From Saccoglossus kowalevskii (taxonomy: Eukaryota; Hemichordata; Enteropneusta; Harrimaniidae), in the NCBI RefSeq assembly GCF_000003605.2, contig NW_003157229.1:568432-602499 (forward strand): a DNA stretch of 34,068 nucleotides, in the 5' to 3' direction. Of the stretch, positions 18,348 to 30,618 are shown piece after piece (the stretch's first letter is position 1; every line of letters begins with the position of its first letter). The notes beneath the pieces were generated by a model. That model was not told the origin of the DNA and searched no databases. It saw only the letters and a program-made list of their open reading frames with translations. A program made the translations under genes and the position numbers.

Positions 18348-21300
18348 GTGGGATGACATAATTTGTATTTTTTGAGCCGATTGCAGACGAAATCGTTTGA
18401 CTGGCGCCTCCTATTTTAATTGGATATATCGATACTGGTGATTCATACCGTATTAATCTGTAGTGGACGTTTGACCTTCGCCCAAATGTAAACGAGTTGG
18501 TGGATAAGTGAAATTTTCGACGAATTGCTTCACGGTGAAAATATATACCACTACAATACCATGTCTCGTCCACTGTCATCGATTTCAGTGTAATGTTATT
18601 TCTTTCAGAAACATATAAAACAAAAACATATTCAGAAGAATTAGTTGATCGATACGGCATCGTGAAATACAATTGCAAATGCAAAATGGGCGTCCTCTCT
18701 CGGCTGCAGCCCCAATTCACGAGTGATGCGGAGAACTTTGTTAATTTGTATTCTCTGCTTCAACTATGACGTACATGAAAACAAACATTAGTAATGTGTT
18801 TGCATTGTGCCTAATGTGGCGTACTTTGAGTCGCGATGCGGCTTTATTTGAAACATTTGCGTAAAACGAATGTAATATTTCGGGCCGGATCAACTTTGTG
18901 TCTTCATTTGGGATAGATCTTCACATTTCACTCAAACCACCTCGTGATTCAAGTCAACTGCTAAGTGTGACGGTATATCACGGAACTCACAAAGATCACG
19001 AAACAATTACGTTGTTACGACTTACTGCAATGCGGTGTAGTGTCGCGTTGAATTTTCGTTCGATAGAATAACCACGGAGTTCGATAGAGTTATAAGCTCC
19101 CAACTGACTACATGTTTGTTAATATTATTGCTAATTGTGACCACAAAAACACACATTTTATTACGGTTCTAAATGTTTTTATATCGATTTAATTTTTAAA
19201 AAATCCTGTTAGATTTAGATGTACAATATTTGTTACTTTTAACTGCAATCTGCTTTTTACAGTATATTATTTGTCCTTTAGAATCCAAATGAGGTATATA
19301 TTATACCGATTGGTCAAAACGCTTTGACTCGGGGTCAATAATGAAAATGCAGTGATCGAGATTTCGTTATTGCGCATGTGCAGTTGTTGCGTTTAAAAAA
19401 ACACAAGATAAAAATAGGTAAATGTCCAGTTCAGGTTGTTCTAACATGTATTGTGTTTATTCACTCGGTGCGATAAAAATACAGTTACCTCAGTGTCGGT
19501 CATTATTCAGTTTTAATGACCCACGAGGAAATATTGGGCTCCAGTTCGGTAACTATTTGTTTAATGCTAAATGCCTGTCAAATTGTAAATAACGAAATCG
19601 TAAAAATACGTGCATAAATAAAGCTTGTTTGAATTTGGTTAAGTAAATGTCGGAGTTGTGTCGAGTGGTCTTCAGTTGCGCAAACTAGGGAATTGAGAGG
19701 TTATGTTATTATTATATTTCCACTCAAGCTATCATTAGTGCACAAGTTTCTGTTTGTTCACATCTGCCAATCATATTGGATATTGTGCCGTGAATCATGA
19801 ATTGACTTTTAACATTATTTTTCATGAACCGATCTTTGCCTGATACATTTCTTTTTTTTTATCTATAAAGCTTATAGTGGAAATATATGTCCTTCCGGTA
19901 ACATCATTGTGTTCATTTCTCAGCGAGCCGGGTTTGATAGTAAGAAACACATTCAATGTTGACGTGAAAAGCGCTGCTATGGTAACGGTCAGCTTTTGTA
20001 TTTATCTCGATTTGCCGTATGCCAATCAGATTTCATACCAAAACGGAAATCCTTCATATACCGGTTGTTGTATGAAGATATTGGACCACTTATCTACTTA
20101 CAGCGTGCCAATTCCGTTTCATTATTTGACAACGTCGTTCTACGTCCATACGCAAATAATAAAGCTACAGCCGGTGAGTGAGACGATCGACCGGATATGT
20201 TTGCGAAACGTTGATGGCGCGGAAGACTGAATGACTAGTAGCATTGAGTCGATTGAACGCGTTCACTATTTAGCTGTTACTTTGAGATACGCGTACTAAA
20301 ATGATATATATATGCCTCAAATATTTTATTATATAGAAACATTTGTGACATTAAAGTGCATGCCGCATTGTTCTTTTCCTTAATGGCGATGCGTTTAGAT
20401 TTCAGGAAAGTGTTCATAACTTACATCTATTACGGGTAGGTGTTAGGAGTAAAGTAGACTGTCATGGATTTTCCGCCCGCGATAGCCAATCATGTCGTTT
20501 CGTTTATAGACTCAGTCCAGTGATGTCGTCGACCGTAAGAACACGCTGGTATCATTAGTGCCGATTTTGAAACAAGCAAATGACAGACTGCAAATGTTAA
20601 AGTGGACAACTAATTCTTTCAGTTTAATGAACGGAAAACTGTGTATAATGCAAAACGGCTGCACGCCTTTTCAAGACACCTCCGTCGATATTGACTCTTC
20701 GTTAACGGCGCTTCCACGCGTTGTTATTGTAATATTGTATTATGGGTATTTTTTCAATCACATGTTTCAGTGAAAGTACCACGTGCATCGTCGCAGTTTG
20801 CAGGCGTTGACAGTTGACTCACCGATGCTGTGTTGTTCATTGGCGTTTAAAGCCATATCATACGTTAGCATTAGACGTTGATCTGCCGATGTTTTCCACT
20901 TGATAGGACGTGTTGAATTATAACGGTTATATATCTGTAATTTCATATTGCGAATTTGTTGCTTCCGCTGTAATTCAATAACTCGCATCGCTAGGTGCAG
21001 GTGGCGGGCTTCGTTCTTTCCCGTCAGAGAATCGACATTGAATCGAAGCCAGCTGCGATGCACGTCCGAATCAATTACGGTAATATTTAAGTTGGTCAGT
21101 CATTTCAACTCTTAGGTGTTGCATTTCGCGTCGCTACAAGCAAACGTGTCCAATCCGGGGTATAACTGTAATAGAGACTAAAGTCGACAATGCGCTCTCT
21201 AAACCAAGCAGGAATATTATTGAATGTTCAGGACTAGTACAGCGCCATAGATCTGGTCGTGTGGGGACACTGTTATTTGTTGTGCGACGAAGGACTGACA

Positions 21301-21562
21301 TATTTAGTAATCGCTTCCACTGAGGTTGCCACGCACGGTTTTGGGTCGTATTTTATGCAGCTTTCCGATTCAGCCTTCGCTGTTCCATTCACGTCGTTTC
21401 ATTGGAAACCATTTGAATTCAATTTAATCACCCGTCGTTCGCCGCATTCAGTGGTCGCACACTCTCAACGTTCACCCCCTTTACCGACAAAGAGGGGTCT
21501 TCACATAAAATAGAACATGTTGTGAGAACGTGGATTCCACAATAAGTGATTGTACGCTGCCA

Positions 21563-21629
21563 ATGCTCGGAAACTATTTTATGAAGAAATTTGTCGCCAA
21601 CTATCGAAAGAAGAAAACGCCAATGAAAG
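21563..21629 (+). CDS. Candidate first coding exon of an unrecognised small basic protein
   Basis: ATG at 21563 opens 22 codons (MLGNYFMKKF..., then a RKKKTP cluster). The frame ends in AAAG|GTAAGT at 21626-21635, a textbook 5' splice site that leaves one base of the next codon (phase 1). Nine of the 22 residues are Lys, Arg or Tyr. The ATG context is CTGCCAATGC, acceptable but not strong. The upstream 1 kb is less AT-rich and CpG-containing, as a promoter and 5' UTR might be. I recognise no family. The best partner seen is the open exon at 23209-23324, across an intron of 1579 bp. About one such perfect donor is expected by chance in both strands of this window, so the model is tentative. 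Confidence 0.3.
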
Positions 21630-23208
21630 GTAAGTTTGATTATAAATGTCAGACTATTGGTGGATGTGTCAGAATGTATACAGTCTATATACGCTGATAT
21701 ACATTGATGCCATCCACCTTAAATCTATCATATTTTTTGTTGCGATAGTGGCTGTCATGACAACATCGTGAAGGTACAGTAGACTCCCATAGGACTTCCC
21801 CCATCTATCGCAATAACACTGTTCAACGAATCATCACGGAAGCTTGCATGCCATTTTAAAAGATGCACACCAATCAAATCGTACTCAGGGGATTTTATGG
21901 GATATTGTGTTATTGTGAATCAAAATAAAACAAAAGCGGAAAACGACAAGAGGCTGGGTGGAGATATGGTTTGATTCCCGCACGTCATGTACAATTTAAG
22001 GGTGCCCTCTTCAAAACACTTGAGTCGCACCTCGCTCTATTGAGAATATATTGACCAGGTCTGCTTTACATCAACTTGTAGCGGCGTTGTCGGTTCTTGT
22101 TACTATCGTGACCGCGCATACATTTATACGCACTTTTACTAGGTGGGCGGTTCGTTGAAAGATAGGGGATGCTTTTTCAACACTTCACTTTCGATCAAAA
22201 TCATGACTTCCTCTACTTTGAAAATCGTGAACTTCAAACTCGTTTTTTTTTTTTAAATAATGAACTTGAAAACGTATACTGACTGCATATGAAGCGTATA
22301 TGAGCGTATTAACACTGCCATCGGCTTTGATGTGATCAATGATGCGACGAGTTGCCATGGATACTGCCATTCAGTCGTTGCATAGCACGTGTTTAATAAT
22401 CATTGTCATGTATGTGCGAAGTAGCTTGTGTTAAAGCGTGTTGTTCCATGTATATTCTTGGCAGTTGAGAGAAATATACTTTCGCCCACACGTATAACAA
22501 GTTGTCCATTTCACCTACCTATATGCGAGAATGGTTGCGGCTGTTCTGTAAATGCATTAATTAATCAGTTATGTATTGTTAATTGCGCTGCTAGTCGGCG
22601 AAATTCACTAAAATAAAACCGTAAACGAAATTCTTATATCTCACGTTTTTACCATCATTTCAGGGAAATGATACTTCAATATGCAAACGTTAAATATTTA
22701 AATACACATACCTGTGAAGACGTGTTTTACAGCATCCGATCGTCACGACACGAACGTACATGTAAACCAAATACATCACGTATTAATAAATAACATCGGA
22801 TCTGTCACCGCACTGGCACTGTAAGCGTGTAAAACAATTCATCATCTCAGCTCACTCGAAATCCAAGGAGATCGTAAATTTAAATTATTATGGTATTAGA
22901 AACGTAATTGTCACTGTGACGACCACGTGCGACCTGCATGTCATTGCATGCCACCATGTTCTAATTTCGTCGAGGCAGGGGCTCGTAAAAAAATGTATAT
23001 TCTAGAGAGGTATACAACCTGACTTTGCTTGGTTGTTATATAATATATACCACGAAACAGTGGGCACTAACTAGAAAGTCACCGCACTTCTTACTTTGGA
23101 TACGAAGCTTCAGGGTCATGTTTCCAGCATGAACTAGTTTTTGTGAATTTAGTAAATAACAAGTAGATACAAACATTTCCGAAGTACATTAGATACTTAT
23201 TTTCACAG
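21630..23208 (+). other. Putative intron, or non-coding DNA if the gene model is wrong
   Basis: It begins GTAAGT and ends ATTTTCACAG. The interior has a 12-T run at 22243-22254, short ORFs without motifs (22185-22370 minus, 22428-22616 plus) and a short inverted pair CAATAACAC (21811-21819) / GTGTTATTG (21907-21915). Nothing else is supported. Confidence 0.25.
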
Positions 23209-23324
23209 TTGACAGAGAAATAAAAACGCCTAAATACGGAAAGAAATTGAATGAACTAATCGATATGCACTTACCAACACCATGGGTTCATTGTGCCACA
23301 GATGTGTTGCACATCGATATGTGA
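23209..23324 (+). CDS. Candidate terminal coding exon joined to 21563-21629
   Basis: After TTATTTTCACAG the two bases TT complete a Val codon with the last G of the upstream exon. The frame then stays open for 37 codons to the TGA at 23322. Recognisable pieces are DREIKTPKYGKKLNELID, then MHLPTPWVHCATDVLHIDM. Composition is ordinary for protein (charged residues plus Trp, Cys, His, Pro), unlike the Phe/Ile/Tyr-rich chance ORFs nearby. The same frame has a TAG at 23190-23192, so the coding-like stretch begins close to the acceptor. The joined product would be about 60 residues, basic in its N-terminal half. No homolog is recognised, and a decayed element is the alternative. Confidence 0.28.
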
Positions 23325-26300
23325 TTGAAAACAGAATCACTGACAATGTATTTGGTTCTTCAAGTAGCATATGCTTCACACAATGTAAACGCTGTACACC
23401 GTATCTTAAAGGTTTATATTAAATGTGAAAGTGTGTTCAATGGCATAGACCAATAAGGCTTAGTGTAGTAATACATCATTTTCACGGTATATATATTGAT
23501 GAAATATATCGCTGTTTTAAAAAGGCATGTATGTCGTTGTCATCACAACGTTTGGATTTCGAAGTACTCAGCAAGCATTACAGCCATATGAATAAGTTCG
23601 AGTCGACGTCGGGTTAACGTTATCTCAGTAAATATCAACATTCTTATTCAAACCACTCATATGGTTTTTTGTTCAATATTGTTACAATTTCAACGGTATC
23701 TGTCACACTGTAGTTCCAATTCAACTACGGTTGTAAAGCGGTTATTGGTACTTTTAACACGTGTTATGCCGTTCGTTAAATATTATTCAATAATACAATT
23801 TGTATATAATTACCAGAATAAATCTAAATATGATCAAAACAATTTTCACACAAATCCTAAATATGAACATTAGCTCAGCCACATTACAGTATTTTCATGT
23901 CCCCGATAATGTTCTATATATTGTACTAAAAGGCAGTTTGTCATACTCACTGAAACCAAAGTAAATATGCTAATTGGAGCTGTAAAACACTTATATATAT
24001 TTCTGTTACTAGGCGACAATTGTTATTACTTATATATTGTAATATAATATTTAACAGTTGTTCAATATACTTGCAGTTTCCGTCATTAGATTTCGATATG
24101 TAATGTATGCTATAATTTCTGTTTACATATATAACATAAAAAGCTATGGATATTTTAATAACCATTAGCCGTTGAGCAACAGACGCGTGTATATTAACAC
24201 TGCATCCAAACTGCCAACAGCGTTTGCAAACATGTTCTAAACTAATACATTTTACGCACCATTTCTAAACTCCGTTTCGGAAGATATTGATTTGAGTGGT
24301 GCCTGCACAGGATGACTCCACAGTAAAGTGATACAAGTAGTTCTTTTAATAAGTAGCCACAGCGAGCTAATATATGGTATATGTCGGCTTTCATCTTGTA
24401 AATTTCCACTCCATTTCCCCCTTTCCAGAATGGAAATAAACGCAGGGTTTATGTGTACGTGAGTGCCGTGATGCAATTCCTAGACGTAGCAATACAAATA
24501 AAATAATGTTTACACATTTTTTGCAATTATGAACACTTTAAGTACAAATTGGATAACTGTGATTGTATTGCCGGGCAACGACACAACGCAATACAACGTG
24601 GTGTATATCCTACTAAAATTATTATAGATATACAAATAGATGAGCAAGATGGGGAAACATTACTTGTTACACTACATGATGTTGTTATATTCACTGCTAT
24701 TCATTTCAAGCCAGAATGAACTGGTTTCAGTTAAGATATATTCACAGGAATCTGAACCACAGTGAAGCATCATGTTGTTCTGTTATTGTCAAGTTTCTAA
24801 AGGATTTGTTTGTATGCAATCACTAAAAGTATTTCTTAGTTGTTTGTGAGCTTGTTCAATGGGGTCATTTGTCGCATATGATCTTGCCTTTGAATTAAGC
24901 TTCTTGTCAAGATCGTATAACTGTTTAAACCTGACCTTTATCGAATTTAATATCGGTATAAGAATTGATATATTACTTAAAGTGGGAAACATTTAATGAA
25001 AATAGGCAAGTCATTTTTACCCGAGTAATTGTATTTACTTAATGCAGACCGTATGACCGTGAAATTTTCTAAAGTACCCAGATGTCCATATCCCAACCAC
25101 AACCACTACTAATTTGTGTTACATTTCTAATGTAACAGAAATTGTTTTTATTTATTTTACATACAGATGCGCACCTAAATTGGTTCAACTAGCTGTGTTC
25201 ACCAACGCGCAATGATTACAAAAAACATATTCCGATTGGACAATAACTTTATTAATAGCAATTCGAAAATATAGTATAGACTTTCTATTTAATTGATTTT
25301 AAATTCCACATTCTACCGTCGCTCCCAGCACATAACACCCGTCACTAAACCAAAAGAGCGTGACTAACGTTTTAACATGAATGAAATTCACATTAAAGGA
25401 TTAGAGAAAAAACACACAATTAAGAACTCAAGTTCTGAATATAGAAACACTATAGAGGATCAATACAGCTTCACATTTAGATTTAGAGGCGTTGTTTTGA
25501 CATGGGAAGCAATGTCTTTAAACTTAATGGCCACGCTGCCATCTCCGAAATGTAAATAAAATCATCTGTGCAAAGCTATTAGACGTATCATGTGTTACAA
25601 GAACACGACACCTGGTATTCAATTTACAAATGCCCATAAATAACGATCTGTAGTACAATAACGTTCACATGAGTAGAATGGTGCAATATATGTGTATTTG
25701 ATATTCAAACAGCGAGATAACAACTATAAATATTGGTTTTGTTCATTCTGACATTCCACAACCGAAACTGGATGCTTATTTGATTTTAAAACGATATTAT
25801 CGCGTTGTATATTATCTAACGCTTACGTTGCACCAGGATCAGACTCATAAAATAGTCGATTAAGATAAGATTATGATGGTTGTCTTTAATTTATATGAGG
25901 AAAATAAATACCATAACTCTCGATTTTCAAAATTGATAAACAACGTGAGGGAACATGATCGACATGCCAGGTTCAATCATATACAATCTAGCGATCTTGA
26001 AATGACTCTTTGTACACTGTCCTTATCTTCACCTAGTCTCCAAATTGATAACATCTCGTCTGGTTGTAGATGGGGGTCATTGAGTGCAGTCTGCATTACA
26101 TTGTATTCCATTAATTCAAATTAATATATACGTATATATACATAGAGCTTAGCAGAGACGACACACAGACACGTTATATTATACATTCCACCACATGATC
26201 CCATCCTGGAGGTTTATTCCTATTGAATGATATAGCGTGTCATAGTGTCACATTAGAAGGAATAAAGCACACGCAATGCGATGAGCTATTTGATAACAAT

Positions 26301-26819
26301 TTGCTGATCGCTAAATTGCCAGACTGAAATTGTAGTTCACTGTATTATTTGAAAGATTATTATTTTAACATAACCAGTTCATTACTCATATGAAACTCGC
26401 GTGCTCAAATCCTATGAATGAGTACACACCATTTGCCAGTGGTTTGCTTGGGTTATACTCGCAAGTGGTACTGTCAACGTGACTTCACAGGAGTAGCAGC
26501 GTTTTACTCATGGTATCTTTCCCGGATTTAAAAACGTCCTAGACGCCGTGAAAAAAACCTATACGTTTGATACATGTGTATATAGGTTTATAGGTAACAT
26601 GACATTTGAAATAATTTATTTATATTTAATTTTAATGTTAAATCTGAAAGGTGTTTAACTTTTTTCGATCCAGAAATTCGCCCACCTCTTAAAATCTACT
26701 CCGCTGCATTAAAATGCATACCAAAATATATTGGGTCCACCGAATGTGCGGCCCATATACTTAATATATAATATAAACGGAATTCTACCGACTGAGTATT
26801 ATTTATGAATAATACGAAA
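23325..26819. other. AT-rich stretch, no firm gene
   Basis: A possible 30-nt microexon lies at 24429-24458 (see findings). Short ORFs at 23947-24165 (-), 24789-24992 (-), 25377-25559 (+) and 25873-26124 (+) show no recognisable domain. The closest AATAAA after the candidate terminal exon is at about 23816, inside another AT-rich run. Confidence 0.4.
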
Positions 26820-28660
26820 CATTGGATATTTTTCTGAAGAATCAATTACACCTAAATAGAATTTGGGAGGTGCTAGAGTCTTGATGCACTTCTCTGAACC
26901 CAAAATACTTGAGGGCGTTTAGTAAACCAGTAAATTTACCAATGCTTAAATTTATAGGAAACCTGTTCATTCCAGGATTCACCAGCTTTACTGGGCTTTA
27001 TTGGCTGCCATTCTAAGCTTCTACAGTTAGCGAAAGTGGTCCAAACTATATGACCGTTTTGGAAGACGATAAAAACCTTCTTTGTCACTATGGGATCCAG
27101 TATTTTTTTTGCTCTATATCTTCATGTTTTCAGTGTGCCTTTGCCATGTCCACACTGGGAAAAAGAATCCAAACCACGGATTCACCACCATCATACTATG
27201 GGGTCTGTCGTTCTGATGATCTGGACCAACTACCACTGTTAGAACTAGACATACACATGCCATTTTACACTCAGCAGAACAGGCGAACAATTTAGTTGCA
27301 TATATTGTCTCAAGCGATTCCTTCGTGAGGCACTTCCACTGCAATTTTATCTCATCACTCAATGACTAACTGCTTTCAAGTTGACATTTTGGCATGTAGG
27401 CTGTCTAACCTCAGTACTCTGTTTTACCAGAAAAATTAATGCTCATTCAACCTTCGTTGAATGAACATCGCCATTCAGCAATTGGGCTTATGAAGGTTGT
27501 CCGATTGTGAAGTCTTTCATTGGACAATAGGTTCCGTTTCTGCTATGATTAGGATATTAGAACTTTAGTAGGGGGATATCTTTAGTGCATTCATCCCACA
27601 CAGAAATCGTATGTGCACTGGTTTTGCTGGCGGGCGAATTTTCCTGTTAAGTCTTTCTTGTGGAAACAAAATCCCTATAAGACTACTTGAGATCTGCACG
27701 TGATGTCTGGACATATGTGCAACTAATCAGAGACGAATTAGACTCTAGTGTTGTCTCTCACCCACTTATTAGGTTTCTAGTTATCTGTAACAGCCAGTTC
27801 CGAAAAACTAGCTGTGACAAATGATGGCAATATTTACCCTACCTACACAGGCCAGTAACATGCAATAGTAAGTAGAATAATGCTTCTCAAAAAATTTGTT
27901 CCAATCCCTTCGCTTGATTTTGACAGACGATAGGACATTGGAATTGGAACTCTAGTTCTCCAATGAAAACCATCAGCTTAGTCACTAGTTAGCCATCACC
28001 ATTTGCCTAAAATATATTTCAGGCAATTGTTGTGTCTGGACAGATGTGCCTCACCCAACTGGATAAGCAGGAAACCTATGGTCTGGAGTGAGCTTAGATG
28101 CTTTTGCATTTCACATCTTTATTGCCATAGTAATAAAGGCACCTCATCTTGTAACTATTAGCAAGAAATTGGGTAGTCAGGGATTAGTTTCATCCCTGTG
28201 ACTTCTCCGGCTGTTCTCTCCGGCCCATATCATCTCATCATTTTCGCTGTTTGTTAATTTGCAAACCACTCTAGTGGCAATGTTTCTCAATCCCGAAGAG
28301 GAAGATTCATCTAGGATTTGTTTCTCGAAGTGAATTGTACACTTCTGCATGTGAGTACACTAAGTCAGGAGATGACCCGTCCTGGGATGACTTACTGCAC
28401 ACATAAGGTTTTCAACATTTTCATGATGCTTTCATTGGTTTTATTTCCATGTATGAGGGACCTATTTAGAACCATCCTTCATCATACAATGCCTACTTTA
28501 ATGTAATTAATACATTGGAATATTTATTCAATGTTGATTGTTTCTATGTCGGTTCAAAGGTCATCCAGGTTTTCCTGCAGAGCCTCCTTATGATAAGCAA
28601 TGAGCTCACATCTCCACCAGAAACTCATTAACTAAGTTTTTGTCAGTACCTCTTACTGAA
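26820..28660. other. Less AT-rich block, probably an old unclassified repeat or pseudogene
   Basis: Base composition shifts here compared with both flanks, and several short frames look protein-like. On the plus strand one frame covers about 26850-27295 with only two stops. It includes NPKYLRAFSKPVNLPMLKF, GNLFIPGFTSFTGLYWLPF and TDSPPSYYGVCRSDDLDQ. Another covers about 27680-27820 (DVWTYVQLIRDELDSSVVS). On the minus strand coding-like pieces also exist over 27114-27660. No domain can be named and no terminal repeats were found. It may be a degenerate transposable element, a processed pseudogene or several overlapping remnants. Confidence 0.35.
27443..27464. other. Perfect hairpin, 9-bp stem with a CTTC loop
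   Basis: TCATTCAAC (27443-27451) is followed by CTTC and then its exact reverse complement GTTGAATGA (27456-27464). It lies inside the less AT-rich block and could be a structural part of an old element. No T-run follows that would suggest a terminator. Confidence 0.6.
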
Positions 28661-29626
28661 CTGCGAAAGTATGTGTTTTGATGTTACTGTAGTAGAATGT
28701 GTTGTTACTTTCTTACTTATAATAAGTTATAGCTTAGTAATATATGTACACTTTAGCTTTAACCAACGTGAAAAGTTTAAATCCTGAGCTACAAGATACA
28801 AATATTGAATATCTTTAGAATGTTAAACCAGTTATAATGCGCAACCCCCTAAAGGTTAGCGGTGATATATTTAGATATTATTAAATTTATAAATTAGATC
28901 ACTCAAGTGGAAGTAAGTTGTATATGAATTTCAAACCCACCCAAAATACCCTTTTTCTGTTTCTTATTTGTAGCCATTGGTGATGGCTTTTGTGAAAGCA
29001 ATACAACCCAGATATTTGTCGAAAAAATTTAAAACGCATTTATTTTGCTACGTAACATGTCATCACCAGTCCCACAATAAAATATGAATAATGATGTAAA
29101 CTGAATTGCCTCTATCAAAAAATAATAATCCTAAAATAAATCACAATAAATTAGCAGGCATTGAATTCACTCACCCAAGATGCATGCATATTTTATTAAA
29201 TAAATAATGGATATCATTTCTCATTTACGTGTAACACTTCTTATTAATTTAGATGGAGTTAAAGGAATGACACGATGACACGATATGCACACACGTCTGA
29301 GGCGTGATGGTCATAATTGTAACTACCCATGTATGTCAAGAAAGGTCACGTGCTAACAATCATATACTGATGATTCGTGGTGTATAGGTATTGATTATAT
29401 GTGAAGTTATGTATGCATATAAAATTATATTATTCATGTGTGTAGGTTGGTGACATTGTGATTTGAATTTCTTGTGACAGTTTCAAAGAATCTCAGATAA
29501 ACGCCAAGACAAGATTTAATAAAGGTGACAGACTCTCTATTCCTGAATGTGGATTTTATTTTATTGTTTATTTGCTGGCGATTTTTTAAGAGTTTTGATA
29601 ATCGATGTGTCGAAATAAGGTGTATT

Positions 29627-29650
29627 TAATAATAATAATTATTATTATTA
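29627..29650. repeat. Perfect 24-bp palindrome of AAT/ATT trinucleotides
   Basis: (TAA)n on the left meets (TTA)n on the right at a central AATT, giving a fully self-complementary 24-bp block. It is flanked by more AATAAAATAA-type simple sequence to about 29712. It probably arose by microsatellite expansion and could extrude as a cruciform. Confidence 0.85.
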
Positions 29651-29920
29651 TAAAATAATAAAAAGTATATGATAGTAAAAATAAAATAAAATATATTAAA
29701 TTAAATTAAATTCACTCCTTGAGACACATCAGATTTTAAACAGATTGTCATAACAACATAATTTGATTTGACACGATTTAAATGTACAAAGTTAGCGCAG
29801 AGTGAAATAATTAGAAATTCACGTGTTTTATCACGCGTTCCTGTTAAAACGTCAACGACAAAGTATCCATAATGTACTGATCACTGGAAATTACAAGGTA
29901 TACAGGGGATTTGTATGTGT

Positions 29921-29950
29921 TTTTGTTTGTTTGTTTGTTTGTTTGTTTGT
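29921..29950. repeat. (TTTG)n microsatellite, about 7 units
   Basis: Uninterrupted tetranucleotide run ending at TATCGATTC; the preceding TATGTG is not part of it. Confidence 0.95.
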
Positions 29951-30618
29951 ATCGATTCTACTAGCTGTAACTTTTTAATGGCTGTTGCTATCTTCAATAG
30001 TTCCAGACACGAATCAACAAATAATGTTCGTCCCTACATGAACAAATGGCGACTGTGATGTAAGTTAACAATTGCTTCATACACTCCGCCGAGACATTTT
30101 TGAGATAATGACATGCTAAACTGTATGTTATATGTATACACTTTTATTTCATCAAATGTACACGTACTTTGGACCTTTGGGACTTAAGCGTGCGAAATAT
30201 AATGAATCACCTTTTATCTAATTTACCGCCGACTATTTTTATAATTAACAATTTGGAGTCCAATATTGCCAAAAACCTTAGCCTCAGACTAAATTCACAT
30301 GCATAACAGTAGATAGCTGCCTTGATTTGAACGAGAAAACCAATTCAAATCATAATGACTGATCTACTCCTAGTATCACAAAGTGTGCTTTTAAGTATAA
30401 GATGGTACAATCAACCTACACAGGATGCCACGTATTTCAAGTTAAACATTAAAAACTGGGACTTAATTTATTATGTTTGTTGTCTTGTGAGTAGCAGCAG
30501 CTATTGTAAATCACCCAATAAAATTGTCCATTATTGTGAAGATGAGTGTCTTCACGCTTGTGCAGTGAGAACATGAATTCTGAAGTGTGTGTAATATCAT
30601 TGTCGCAATAAATTAGAA

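Larger units (their letters stand above)
17338..21562. other. Mixed stretch with several less AT-rich patches; no assignable gene
   Basis: Patches at 18280-18750, 19860-20240 and 20480-21560 are visibly less AT-rich and richer in CpG than the surroundings. They hold the longest non-repeat ORFs in the window (143 codons at 18289-18720 minus; 117 codons at 19877-20230 plus; 98 codons at 20767-21063 minus). None shows a motif I recognise. The last patch directly precedes a candidate first coding exon at 21563 and could include its promoter and 5' UTR. A TATATAA-type or CpG-island promoter cannot be fixed from sequence alone. Confidence 0.4.
28661..30618. other. AT-rich DNA with simple repeats, no gene seen
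   Basis: The stretch contains the AT palindrome at 29627-29650, the (TTTG)n run at 29921-29950 and a short (AAATT)3 run near 29697-29711. TTTAATAAAGG near 29517-29527 followed by a G/T-rich stretch resembles a poly(A) signal, but no upstream coding exon is visible. The 73-codon ORF at 30355-30576 has no recognisable motif. Confidence 0.4.

Noticed and set aside
20160-20185. Possible donor CCG|GTGAGT inside the 117-codon ORF at 19877-20230
   Set aside because: The exon-side bases do not fit the consensus well, and neither the ORF nor a downstream partner is recognisable.
23947-24165. 72-codon minus-strand ORF ending at a TTTCA|GTGAGT donor-like site
   Set aside because: The residues are Ile, Tyr, Asn and Ser-rich as expected of AT-rich DNA, and no acceptor or downstream exon was found.
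24789-24992. 67-codon minus-strand ORF with a Lys/Leu/Gln-rich stretch
   Set aside because: No recognisable family, and no start, splice or poly(A) evidence; kept as chance.
27443-27464. Hairpin as a rho-independent terminator
   Set aside because: There is no U-run after the stem and the sequence is animal-type DNA.
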